Position numbers and translations under genes: made by a program
Notes under the pieces: generated by a model
Seen by the model: the letters and a program-made list of their open reading frames with translations, nothing else
Told to the model about the DNA's origin: nothing
The model's database searches: none
Assembly (NCBI GenBank): GCA_003224905.1
Contig: QIAA01000174.1
Span: forward strand, 22,821 to 86,820
Source: Acidobacteriota bacterium
GTDB lineage: Bacteria; Acidobacteriota; Terriglobia; Terriglobales; Acidobacteriaceae
Reading direction: 5' to 3'
DNA: 64,000 bases
In this document: in pieces, positions 49,899 through 58,004 of the stretch
Layout: each line of letters starts with the position of its first letter
Numbering within the stretch: the stretch's first letter is position 1

Positions 49899-51263
49899 AT
49901 GGTGGGTAACATGTCAGCTACCGCCGTAAGCCGCACTGTCGAGACCTGGAGGCAGTGGACGGGAAGAGTCCTCAATGGAAAGTATCGCCTGGGCCAGTAC
50001 TTGGACGGATCAAACCACAGCGCGGTTTTTCTTACCGAGTACGGAAGAGGGGAAGACCGCAGGAAAGCCGCGGTCAAGCTGATTCCGGCGGTTCCGGGAG
50101 AGGAGGGCCGCCTCTCGCGATGGGAGATGGATCAAGGATTATGGCATCCTCATTTGCTTCGCATCTTCGATAAGGGACAATGCGAACTGGAAGATACCAG
50201 GCTGTTGTACGTTGTGATGGAGTATGCCGAAGAAGACCTCTCACAGATTCTGCCGGCTCGGCCACTCACGGCGCAAGAAGTGCGAGAGATGCTCAAGCCT
50301 GTTCTGGAAGCGCTGGCCTATCTTCACGGCCAACGGTTAGTACATGGTCACCTTCAACCAGCAAATATTCTGGCTGTTCAGGATCAGGTAAAGATTTCTT
50401 CCGACAATCTCGTTGATCCGTTGCACCCACCTGCCACTCTTTCCAGTGATGCCAATTCGTACAGTGCGCCGGAGTTGAAGGCGGGAAGGGTTTCGTCGGC
50501 CTCGGATGTCTGGTCACTTGGCGGGACACTCGTTGCAGCTCTGATGCAAGGCTTGCCCAGGGCGAACGGCGACAGAAGGAATTCGAGCATATTTGAGACC
50601 ATACCGCAGCCGTTCCTGGATATCGCGCGCAATTGCCTGCTGGCTGATGAGACCCGGCGATGGACAATCCGGCAAATCAGTGAGCACCTTGAACCGGTGT
50701 CATTACCTCGTATGCAGTCGGTGGTGACGCAGGCTGTGGCGATGCAGCGTGCGGTGAGTCCACCGCCAAGAAAAATTGCGAAGCGAAATTATGTGCCGTT
50801 GGCGGTGGTGGCTGCGCTCGTGATTGCAGGTTTTATTGGAACAAAACTTTCCAGACAGAGTTCGCCGTCCGCCGTGAAGCCGGTTGCCGGCGTGCAACAA
50901 ACTTCATCGCCCGCGAGCCGGACCGAACCCGCGAGAGCAACGGCAGCGGGCCTTGTTTCCGGCGCTGTGGCGCAGCAAGTCCTGCCGGATATTTCGCGGG
51001 GAGCGCGCAATACCATCCATGGAAAGATAAGAGTGATCGTTCGCCTCAGCGTCGATCCCACCGGCAATGTGGCGGGAGCAGCGTTCCAGGTCAGGGGGCC
51101 GAGCAACTACTTCGCCCGCAAGACGATGGAGGCGACCCGCGATTGGAAATTTACGCCGCCGGAAATCGACGGGAAGCCATTAGCCAGTGAATGGAGCTTG
51201 AGATTTGCCATTGGCCGAGCCGAGACTGAGGTCTACCCATCGCAAATAGCGCCTGCGCGTTGA
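49899..51263 (+). CDS. Pseudokinase-like protein fused to a TonB C-terminal domain
   Basis: A 454-residue single-pass membrane protein. Residues 20-270 form a Ser/Thr-kinase fold: KYRLGQYLDGSNHSAVFLTE (glycine-rich loop, altered), AAVKLIP (Lys), YVVMEYAEEDLSQIL, LVHGHLQPANILA in place of HRDLKPxN, ISSDNL in place of DFG, then YSAPELKAG (APE) and ASDVWSLGGTLV. The catalytic Asp is His, so it is probably a pseudokinase. A membrane helix (YVPLAVVAALVIAGFIGTKL) is followed by a linker and a TonB-type domain: RNTIHGKIRVIVRLSVDPTGNVAGAAFQVRG ... KTMEATRDWKFTPPEIDGKP. The TonB domain would lie in the periplasm. Unusual architecture; function unknown. Confidence 0.85.
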   Translation: MVGNMSATAVSRTVETWRQWTGRVLNGKYRLGQYLDGSNHSAVFLTEYGRGEDRRKAAVKLIPAVPGEEGRLSRWEMDQGLWHPHLLRIFDKGQCELEDTRLLYVVMEYAEEDLSQILPARPLTAQEVREMLKPVLEALAYLHGQRLVHGHLQPANILAVQDQVKISSDNLVDPLHPPATLSSDANSYSAPELKAGRVSSASDVWSLGGTLVAALMQGLPRANGDRRNSSIFETIPQPFLDIARNCLLADETRRWTIRQISEHLEPVSLPRMQSVVTQAVAMQRAVSPPPRKIAKRNYVPLAVVAALVIAGFIGTKLSRQSSPSAVKPVAGVQQTSSPASRTEPARATAAGLVSGAVAQQVLPDISRGARNTIHGKIRVIVRLSVDPTGNVAGAAFQVRGPSNYFARKTMEATRDWKFTPPEIDGKPLASEWSLRFAIGRAETEVYPSQIAPAR

Positions 51264-51292
51264 GGCACGGCGCATGTGCCTACGGCGCTCTG

Positions 51293-51312
51293 AACCACAT
51301 AGGAACACAGAG
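51293..51312 (-). repeat. CACAGAG-type dispersed repeat
   Basis: AACCACATAGGAACACAGAG matches the complement of the repeat at 6679-6708 (ACCACAGAGGACACAGAGG type). It sits in the 224-base gap before the response-regulator gene. Confidence 0.4.
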
Positions 51313-51487
51313 TTTTGGAGCGCGCCTTACCCCTTCTCTGGCTTAAGAAACGCAGCTCTCTGTAACTCACCGAACACAGCCGCTAACGTAATTGCCTTTG
51401 GTAAGTACATGTTTCGCCTGATGGACAGCTTCAGAGTAGCTGCTCTACCGTCCCTGAGATAGTTAAACGTGTGACTGGAGGTGCATT

Positions 51488-52192
51488 ACGAACCCACTTC
51501 GAATTTTTGTTGCTGATGACCATGAGGTTGTACGCCGGGGTGTGTGCTCGCTGCTGGCCGCTCATCCGGGATGGGTTGTTTGCGGAGAGGCTGCTGATGG
51601 CCGTGAAGCAGTCGAGAAGACCCGGCAATTGAAGCCCGATGTGATCGTTCTGGACATCGGAATGCCAAACCTGAATGGGCTGGAAGCCGCACGGCAGATT
51701 CTGCGACACGAAGCCAGCCATCGCATTCTGATTCTGACGATCACGGACTCGGAGCAGGTCGTACAGGAAGTGCTGAAGGCCGGAGCCAAGGGATATTTGT
51801 TGAAATCTGATGCGGCCAAAGACTTGGTAACAGCCGTCGAGGCGTTGGCGCAACACCGAACCTTCTTCAATTCCCGAGTGGGGCAGATCATTCTGGAAGG
51901 CTTTCTCGGGGGCAACGCTCCTGCTCCAAAAGAGAGTGCTCCGTCACCTAGCCTGACCGCGCGTGAGCGCGAAATTGTGCAACTGCTGGCGGAAGGAAAG
52001 AGCTCAAAAGAAGTGGCGGTGGCTTTGAATCTCAGCGTGAAGACGGCCGAGACTCACCGCAGCAACATCATGCGGAAACTCGATCTTCATTCCGTGAGCG
52101 CGCTGGTGCTGTATGCCATTCGCAACAACATTGTCCATGTTCCGGCGCCGTACGCAGAAAACGCAAGCCTGGTCCCCGCAAAAGTCGCCTAA
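51488..52192 (+). CDS. NarL-type response regulator with apparent ACG start
   Basis: The receiver domain must begin at LRIFVADDHEVVRRGV (51494 on) since ADDHE holds the acidic pocket, but no ATG, GTG or TTG lies in frame between it and a TAA at 51464. ACG at 51488 sits six bases after GGAGG; the first usual start (GTG 51542) would cut off the first strand. From 51488 the protein has 234 residues: phospho-Asp in VIVLDIGMPNLNG, LILTITDSEQ, GYLLKSDA, and a LuxR HTH LTAREREIVQLLAEGKSSKEVAVALNLSVKTAETHRSNIMRKLDL. A point mutation of ATG to ACG or a non-canonical start are both possible. No kinase next to it. Confidence 0.82.
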   Translation, partial: TNPLRIFVADDHEVVRRGVCSLLAAHPGWVVCGEAADGREAVEKTRQLKPDVIVLDIGMPNLNGLEAARQILRHEASHRILILTITDSEQVVQEVLKAGAKGYLLKSDAAKDLVTAVEALAQHRTFFNSRVGQIILEGFLGGNAPAPKESAPSPSLTAREREIVQLLAEGKSSKEVAVALNLSVKTAETHRSNIMRKLDLHSVSALVLYAIRNNIVHVPAPYAENASLVPAKVA

Positions 52193-52246
52193 GAGGATGC
52201 GGGCTACTTGATTGTGTGATCTAAACCTTTCACACAGGAGGTGGTT

Positions 52247-52399
52247 ATGCTTTGGACGATTTTCGTGATTCTGCTGGTTTTGTGGTTGCTCGGGCTGGTC
52301 AGTTCGTACACATTAGGCGGTTTCCTTCACCTGCTGCTGGTACTGGCGCTGGTAGTTCTGGTCATCAACCTGGTGAGTGGAAGACGCGGCACGGTGTGA
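52247..52399 (+). CDS. Lmo0937-family small membrane protein
   Basis: A 50-codon gene with a strong AGGAGG five to six bases before the ATG. The product MLWTIFVILLVLWLLGLVSS, then YTLGGFLHLLLVLALVVLVI and NLVSGRRGTV, has two membrane helices around a YTLGG turn, the signature of the lmo0937/DUF5670 family, whose function is unknown but which is often linked to stress. It lies 55 bases after the response regulator and may be regulated by or with it. Confidence 0.88.
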   Translation: MLWTIFVILLVLWLLGLVSSYTLGGFLHLLLVLALVVLVINLVSGRRGTV

Positions 52400-52408
52400 T
52401 GGTTTTCG

Positions 52409-52474
52409 CTGTGTTCTCTGTGGCCCCCGGGGTGATTGTTTGAACCACAGAGGGCACTGACGAGCACAGAGGAC
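52409..52474. repeat. Inverted pair of CTGTGTTCTCTGTGG / CCACAGAGG-type repeats
   Basis: GCTGTGTTCTCTGTGG (52409-52424) is followed in reverse orientation by AACCACAGAGGGCAC (from 52443) and GAGCACAGAGGAC (to 52474). Both belong to the same repeat type as 6679-6708 and 51293-51312. Confidence 0.5.
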
Positions 52475-52487
52475 TTGCTCATAGAAG

Positions 52488-52516
52488 AGGCGTGCGTCAT
52501 TTACTGGCGCACGCCT
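52488..52516. terminator. Hairpin between the small membrane protein gene and the pilin operon
   Basis: AGGCGTGCG and CGCACGCCT pair perfectly around an 11-base loop; on the plus strand it is followed by GTTTCTTT. It lies between the convergent ends of the lmo0937-like gene and pilX, so it may terminate both. Confidence 0.55.
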
Positions 52517-52522
52517 GTTTCT

Positions 52523-55090
52523 TTAGTAGGGCTTGAAATCCTGCCAATACGTCAGGTTGACTACGTCCTGCAGCATTGGCGTACCGGGCGGCAGGTTGGT
52601 TGGATTCAGGAACTGCGTATCAAAGTAATATGCGCGGGTGGGTGGAGTGTAGACCAGTGCGCAACACTTAAATGTGCCGGTTGCATACTGAGCGTAGTAC
52701 AGGCTGACTAAGGACCCGCGATAGAACAACGTAGAGCCCCCCCAAGTCTCGATGTAACGCAGGAAGTTGTGTACACCGCCATCGGTTCCAAAGTCCTGGC
52801 CGGTGCCGGCGGGCTGCGGGAAATTAATATTTTTTCCCCCGGCAATTGCCATACGGTAATAAGTATTGGCTGCTTTCCGGCCACCTAAATTCAGTGGGTT
52901 ACTCATGCTGTTTAAATCTGACCAATTATTGGAAAGCAGGGTTACCGCATCAGCGATAACCGCGGCGGCAGAATGGGGAATGTCGCCGGTGCCAGAAGGA
53001 TTCCCCCAGAAGGGGTCGGTGCCGTCAGAGTTATAGTTCCCACGCACGTAAACGGGGTTTTCGGAAGCCACCGTGAAGCCACCCTGATTGTTGTCCGGCC
53101 GTGTGGGAAGATTGTTAAGGCTGCCATCAACGAGCTTCAGCACCTGGCGTGCCCCGGTCACTCTGTTTTGCCGCCCCTGGTTCAAGCAGTCTAGTGTCTG
53201 ATACGGGTTTGCGGCGCTGACATTAGGGGGAAACGCGTCGCTTACGTTGGCAGCGCCCCAATTGTCCGGCAAATTATTTCCGTCAACGTCCTCGGAAGCT
53301 TCCAGCACGCCATCGGGAGTTCCGAGCGGTGAAGCAGAATTGATTACATCTTCGAAACCATACTCGCCGGTTAGAACGTTAGGGTTCGGAGTAGCATTGG
53401 GATCGACTCTCATGCCACGCCGATCAGAGAAGTAGACCAGGTAGCCGTTCTGGCTAGTAAACTCCACCTGTGCGCCATTGCCGGGTATGACACCTCGCAA
53501 CCACTGTCGCAAGTTTCCTGCATCGAGTTCAACTGCGTTCATGACGCCGTTCGCGTAGCACAGAGGACTCGCCATGCCCGGAGGAGCCGCATCACGTGGG
53601 AAACCTTCCCGCGGATCGTAAAAGTTGATGGGATACCAGCTATTCGCGCCAGTGACGTTCGAGGGCTGATCTGCCGCATCCGCAGTGCTTCCATTCCCAT
53701 CCCGATCTGCCAATTGTTGAAGAATCAGGATCGCGTTAGGGTGGACAGCATTTTGGCCTGCTCCGCCGACTGGCGTGGTCGGAACATTCGCGCCGCGAGC
53801 AAATCCCAGCTGCAGCCACTGGGTTGTCACTCCATTCCAATTCCCGCCTGCATCTTTGTATTCGACTCTCAACCAGCCGTGGACAAGAGGCCAGGTTGCC
53901 GCTGCGCCAAAACTCTTGGGCGCCACCCATTTGTTGTCGATCGCCAAGTTCGCCTGAGCGAGAGGTGTAGCTACGCCACCTACATTAAAGACATTGTTGT
54001 CTAAATTTATGTCTTCCGGAAGCGCTCCCGGGCGGTCAGGGTGCAGATCGGGCTGCTGATCCGCTAACAGAATCCGGATATTTGCCTTGTTGTACTCGCG
54101 AGATGAGCCGAGCGGCGAGCTGGTGGCCTCTGTATTGTCGGGACGCTTGCGGACGATCTGTACCTGCCCGGCTGAGTTTGCAGGACCCTGGACAAAAGGC
54201 AGCTGCAGAGGATTCACGGCTGTCTTTACAAATCCGTTGTACGAACTGCGGACGTTTGGCCAGTTGCCGTTAGGACCGCCAGCGGCCGGAATGCCGCCGC
54301 TCCAGCTGGCATCGGTGACTGCGAACTTGATGCAGCCGACGGTGTTGGTCTCGGCGGCGGGCGGATCGCATCCACCATTGGTATTGGGTATGTACACACT
54401 GCCGTTGTAGTTCGAGCTCGTTGGCCATCCATTGGCCAGCCGGTCGCGAATGATCTCCTTTACAGCAGTGACCTTGGCGTCGACAACCAGAGGCCCACCA
54501 CCAGTCGCCAGGAACAGGTTGCCGTTGCTGTGAACCCGGCCTTGGAAATCAAATCTTGGCCCAGGAAAGTAACTCAAATCGCTGTCGGAGAAAACACCGA
54601 ACTGGAAGACCGGTATGAGCGCTACCTCGACGCCGCGGGTCATGTTCACCGAAGCGCCGCCGGGCCGTGTTGCCGTTACTTGCAGCGTAAGCGGGATAAT
54701 CTCAGCCATAAGACCTTCACTCGGTCCGGAGCTGATGATACTGGTCTTTGCCTGCGGATTGCCGTTGGCGTCCGGTGTCCAGCTGATCTTCTCGACATAG
54801 TTCATACTCCCGACCATGTTGGCGTCTGGCGGGTTGTTGGTGAGATTTGTGAGCTGTGCGGGGGTTGGGGACTGAGACGATTGATACAGTGCCGCCAGGT
54901 TTGCGGTCAGCAACTCCATGCCGGACTCGGCACCATAGTATGCGACGTTGGTCTCCAGATCATTACTGCCGATCTGGCCGGCTCCGTGAACCATGAACAG
55001 CAGCCCGATGGCAAGCGCGGATAACAACAGCAACACCAGCAAACTGGCAATGAGAGTAAATCCCCTGGTACGACCGAAACGCTTACGCAT
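52523..55090 (-). CDS. Very large PilX-type minor pilin
   Basis: An 855-residue protein. The N-terminus MRKRFGRTRG-FTLIASLLVLLLLSALAIG is a type III (prepilin) signal: cleavage after Gly, Phe at +1, and Ala instead of Glu at +5, as in PilX/GspK-type tip subunits. The AYYGAESGMELLTANLAAL stretch is typical of PilX. Usual PilX proteins have about 150-200 residues; this one adds some 650, rich in Asn, Gly, Pro and Asp, and may form a tip-located adhesive part. It is the last of four co-directional minor-pilin genes. Processing would need PilD, not in the window. Confidence 0.88.
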   Translation of the reverse strand: MRKRFGRTRGFTLIASLLVLLLLSALAIGLLFMVHGAGQIGSNDLETNVAYYGAESGMELLTANLAALYQSSQSPTPAQLTNLTNNPPDANMVGSMNYVEKISWTPDANGNPQAKTSIISSGPSEGLMAEIIPLTLQVTATRPGGASVNMTRGVEVALIPVFQFGVFSDSDLSYFPGPRFDFQGRVHSNGNLFLATGGGPLVVDAKVTAVKEIIRDRLANGWPTSSNYNGSVYIPNTNGGCDPPAAETNTVGCIKFAVTDASWSGGIPAAGGPNGNWPNVRSSYNGFVKTAVNPLQLPFVQGPANSAGQVQIVRKRPDNTEATSSPLGSSREYNKANIRILLADQQPDLHPDRPGALPEDINLDNNVFNVGGVATPLAQANLAIDNKWVAPKSFGAAATWPLVHGWLRVEYKDAGGNWNGVTTQWLQLGFARGANVPTTPVGGAGQNAVHPNAILILQQLADRDGNGSTADAADQPSNVTGANSWYPINFYDPREGFPRDAAPPGMASPLCYANGVMNAVELDAGNLRQWLRGVIPGNGAQVEFTSQNGYLVYFSDRRGMRVDPNATPNPNVLTGEYGFEDVINSASPLGTPDGVLEASEDVDGNNLPDNWGAANVSDAFPPNVSAANPYQTLDCLNQGRQNRVTGARQVLKLVDGSLNNLPTRPDNNQGGFTVASENPVYVRGNYNSDGTDPFWGNPSGTGDIPHSAAAVIADAVTLLSNNWSDLNSMSNPLNLGGRKAANTYYRMAIAGGKNINFPQPAGTGQDFGTDGGVHNFLRYIETWGGSTLFYRGSLVSLYYAQYATGTFKCCALVYTPPTRAYYFDTQFLNPTNLPPGTPMLQDVVNLTYWQDFKPY

Positions 55091-55120
55091 TGAACGCTCC
55101 CCTGAACTTCACGTCATTCA

Positions 55121-56224
55121 CTACTGGTAACGATCTTTGAATGACAGGCTTCGAGTGCTGACCGATGTCATCAACGCCATACTCTTGGAACGATTGCCGT
55201 AGGAGTTGAGAGTCTGTCCGATCACTTGAATGTTGACTTTATTAATCTGGTTGGGGGAGTAGCTACTGCCGATTGGATCGCTTACGCTACCGCACGATGG
55301 CCCATTCGTGCCGTCGCAAAGGTCATAAGTAACTTTCAAGCCAATGATGTTATCGGCCACCGGTGATGGGTTCTGGCCGCTGACCTGGCGCATCAGCCGC
55401 GGCGGTTGTCCATTCTGCGGCACTTCAATGAAGTAAGTGACCGCCCAGATTCGCCGCGCAACAGTATTGCTTCCGGTGACGATGTACTTGATGTTCCCGT
55501 TGAGTGCGCCGGACTGGTTGACCTTCAGCGAGTCCGCGTCCGCGAACGTAATTCGGCCACCCGCGTTCGAAATGCCAGTTACTTCTCCTACTGCTGGGCC
55601 TCTGGTGTTATTCAGCAGAATTAAGTCGCCGACCTGGATTCCCGTTGGTGAAAGAATTGCGGGGAAACCTGCCGGGGGATTTGCCGGAGGGGCAACATCG
55701 ATGGCATCCCCGTTGGGATTCCCTGCCGGAAAGGTAATCGTGTACTGGTCCAGCGGGAAGCTGTAGTCGGTGTAAATTACTGTGACGGCATCGGCGCCCT
55801 GGCCCGTGGCCGGAATCGTGGTTGGTCCTCCCTGTTCCAAGCCGTTGTTCGGGCCGGGAATGACGCCGAACATGTAATTCGAAACCGGGGCTCCGCCTAC
55901 CGTGCCCGAAGGATAGGTATTGTTGGCAAGCCAGGCGCGATTGGGATCAACTGCGAAAAACGAAGCAACCGAGCCGGTGCCGTTAGGAAGTGACAGGCCT
56001 CCTGAGGGCAAACCCGAACCTGCCATGCTCACATCTTTCGCGATCAGGTTGAGCGCGGAGCGCACGCTCTGCTGCATCTCGGACTGCTGAGAAACTAAAA
56101 TCGTCGCATCCATGCCGCTCTTGAACAATTGTGTGGTGGCGGCGAGAACGATGAGGCCGAGGGCTACCGCAACCATTAACTCAAGTAGTGTGAAGCCTTT
56201 CGCTGTGTTCGACCTCGGTTGCAT
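55121..56224 (-). CDS. PilW-type minor pilin
   Basis: The 367-residue product has the prepilin leader and helix AKG-FTLLELMVAVALGLIVLAATTQLF with Glu at +5, and a long C-terminal beta-rich domain (NYMFGVIPGPNN, GDLILLNNTRGPAVGEVTGI, RRIWAVTYFIEVPQNGQPPRLMRQV), the layout of PilW. It lies nine bases after pilV and 30 before pilX on the minus strand. Minor pilins PilV-PilW-PilX with FimT prime pilus assembly at the inner membrane. Confidence 0.9.
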   Translation of the reverse strand: MQPRSNTAKGFTLLELMVAVALGLIVLAATTQLFKSGMDATILVSQQSEMQQSVRSALNLIAKDVSMAGSGLPSGGLSLPNGTGSVASFFAVDPNRAWLANNTYPSGTVGGAPVSNYMFGVIPGPNNGLEQGGPTTIPATGQGADAVTVIYTDYSFPLDQYTITFPAGNPNGDAIDVAPPANPPAGFPAILSPTGIQVGDLILLNNTRGPAVGEVTGISNAGGRITFADADSLKVNQSGALNGNIKYIVTGSNTVARRIWAVTYFIEVPQNGQPPRLMRQVSGQNPSPVADNIIGLKVTYDLCDGTNGPSCGSVSDPIGSSYSPNQINKVNIQVIGQTLNSYGNRSKSMALMTSVSTRSLSFKDRYQ

Positions 56225-56233
56225 GTTCTCCTC

Positions 56234-56788
56234 TCAGCGGAACGACGAAATCAGCGCCTGCACCTGATAAGTGCGATACCAGCCTTGTGGTACCGGATAT
56301 TTAACCGTGACCGTGATCTGGCGGACGTTTGGATTGTTAGCAATGCTGCTGATCTGTATCTGACGTGTGAAATTCGCCAGGCTGATCGTCACCGAAGGAC
56401 TGTTGGTTCCGTTCGATCCAGGCACGGTGACCGTAGCCGGTGGATCATCGTCGCCGGTGCCGACTAAACCATCCGCTCCAGGCTCGGTCAGGGGAGTGAA
56501 TCCCGGGGTGAAGATACCGGTGCCGCTGCCTACATTCTGGAGCTGGTCGAAGGTCCGCGAACCAGAATGGCGTGCAGTGAAGATACTCTCCATGGCCTCG
56601 GCGGCCTTTTGACGTGCTATGGCATCAAGATGCACGCTCTGGGTGTTGCCGATGGCAAGTGCGAAAGTTGCCAGGACCGCCAACAAGCCGATCATCAGAA
56701 CCACAATCGCAATCAGGGTTTCGAGCAAGGCGAATCCTTGCTGCTTTTGCTTCATTACCGCTCGCGGCAATAGTTGCGTGATCATCAT
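56234..56788 (-). CDS. PilV-type minor pilin
   Basis: The ATG at 56786-56788 overlaps the stop of the upstream gene (ATGA), so translation is coupled. The leader QQG-FALLETLIAIVVLMIGLLAVLATFAL with Glu at +5 is PilV-like, as is the GNTQSVHLDAIARQKAAEAMES segment after the helix. The C-terminal part (ITVTVKYPVPQGWYRTYQVQALI) is beta-rich. 184 residues. The leader before the cleavage site is 17 residues, within the normal range. Confidence 0.88.
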   Translation of the reverse strand: MMITQLLPRAVMKQKQQGFALLETLIAIVVLMIGLLAVLATFALAIGNTQSVHLDAIARQKAAEAMESIFTARHSGSRTFDQLQNVGSGTGIFTPGFTPLTEPGADGLVGTGDDDPPATVTVPGSNGTNSPSVTISLANFTRQIQISSIANNPNVRQITVTVKYPVPQGWYRTYQVQALISSFR

Positions 56789-57468
56789 TGTTCCGACCAA
56801 ATTGGGCTTCCGGAAACTTTATTTAGCCGCCAGCCTCGAATCCGGCCCGTGGCCGCGTATACCGTGACGGCGCGTGAACTGTACAACTCCGCATCGCGGG
56901 CGACATAAACAATGCCGCTACTCAGATTTCCGTCCGTGTCGCGCACCGAGCCATCCGGCAGGAACATAATCTGATCGCGAATTCCGTTGTTGACCCCTTG
57001 ATCGAAATCGATTGCGGTCGATCCAGTTCCGAATCCGTCCGGCACTGTGTTTGGGCCATTGGGCAGGCCTGCGAGCGTCTGAAAACGAATGTCGTAGGGC
57101 AGTGTGATGGCTGTGACTTGCGCTGCCGCGGACAGGGCAGTACCCGCGTCCCAACGAAAGACTTGGATACTCTGTGCGTTGGGTGCGCCCAAAGGTGTAG
57201 CTGCCCCGGCCGGCGTGGTAGCTCCCAGACACACGATGTACTGCTTGCGTTCAGTGACGGCACGCTGTCGAGCAATGCGGAGTTGCATAAGCACGCTATT
57301 GAAGGCAGTATTTGCTCGCGCATCTTTCAGAACCGGCTGCAAACTGATGAAAGCCATGCTCGAAACGATGAGCACGATGGCGATGACAATGGCCATTTCG
57401 ATCATCGTGAAGCCGCGCGATTTGGTGCTGCAAAAACTTTCAGGTGCGGACATTAGTTCTGTGATCAC
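56785..57468 (-). CDS. FimT/GspH-type minor pilin
   Basis: First gene of the minor-pilin operon. Leader SRG-FTMIEMAIVIAIVLIVSSMAFISLQP with Glu at +5, then DARANTAFNSVLMQLRIARQRAVTERKQYIVCLG, the GspH/FimT pattern after the pilin helix. The C-terminal beta domain contains MFLPDGSVRDTDGNLSSGIVYVA. The annotated GTG start has GAGGG close by; an ATG at 57453 is an alternative. In FimT proteins this domain has been linked to DNA uptake; not testable here. Confidence 0.88.
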   Translation of the reverse strand: MITELMSAPESFCSTKSRGFTMIEMAIVIAIVLIVSSMAFISLQPVLKDARANTAFNSVLMQLRIARQRAVTERKQYIVCLGATTPAGAATPLGAPNAQSIQVFRWDAGTALSAAAQVTAITLPYDIRFQTLAGLPNGPNTVPDGFGTGSTAIDFDQGVNNGIRDQIMFLPDGSVRDTDGNLSSGIVYVARDAELYSSRAVTVYAATGRIRGWRLNKVSGSPIWSEQ

Positions 57469-58004
57469 GCCCTCACAAAATGGGCATCAGCCTCCTGCTA
57501 TGCCGAGGTTCAGCTTTCAACTGCATAAACTTAGAGAACTATGTGGCTTGATGGTAGGGTCGCTTCCTCGTACGGTCAAACCACCAAAGTGCGGGGGAAG
57601 ATGGACACTGCCTGATCGTAACGTCTGGTAACAAACTTGCAAAAACGGGGGTAAGTTGCTGAAACCGCTACTCGCAAATGCATACAAACGCGGAAAGCAG
57701 ACTTCATCTCAAGGCCCAACTACCCTCTCCGCAACGTTACTGTCCATTACCAAAGTTTGAAACGAAGTCCTATTACGCGCTTCAAATGCGTAGTCTCGCA
57801 GGGAGCAGCGGCTTCATTCTGCCGCTGTCAACAGCGACGCACAAATCCGGACCTCCGGTTGTTTTCCACATATTCGCGTTCGCGAAAAGAGATCAACTCA
57901 CAATTGAGCAACTTCGCGCATTCAGCTGCCATCCTTTCATGGGCAGAAGTGGCATCGCCCACTGAAGCGACAGAAACAATTCAGGCTGGCGAAGTTGCAA
58001 TCAG
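57469..58004. other. Divergent intergenic region, promoters for pilin operon and ABC exporter
   Basis: This 536-base gap lies between the divergently transcribed minor-pilin operon and the ABC exporter. It should contain both promoters. I could not identify a riboswitch, small gene or convincing operator in it; short frames present lack ribosome sites. Confidence 0.4.

Noticed and set aside
55121..56224. Assignment of the pilin operon to a type II secretion system
   Set aside because: The FimT-PilV-PilW-PilX set and order fit minor type IV pilins better; no GspE/F/G gene is present.
57469..58004. Possible riboswitch or c-di-GMP aptamer before the ABC exporter
   Set aside because: I looked for conserved aptamer cores and found none that I could defend.
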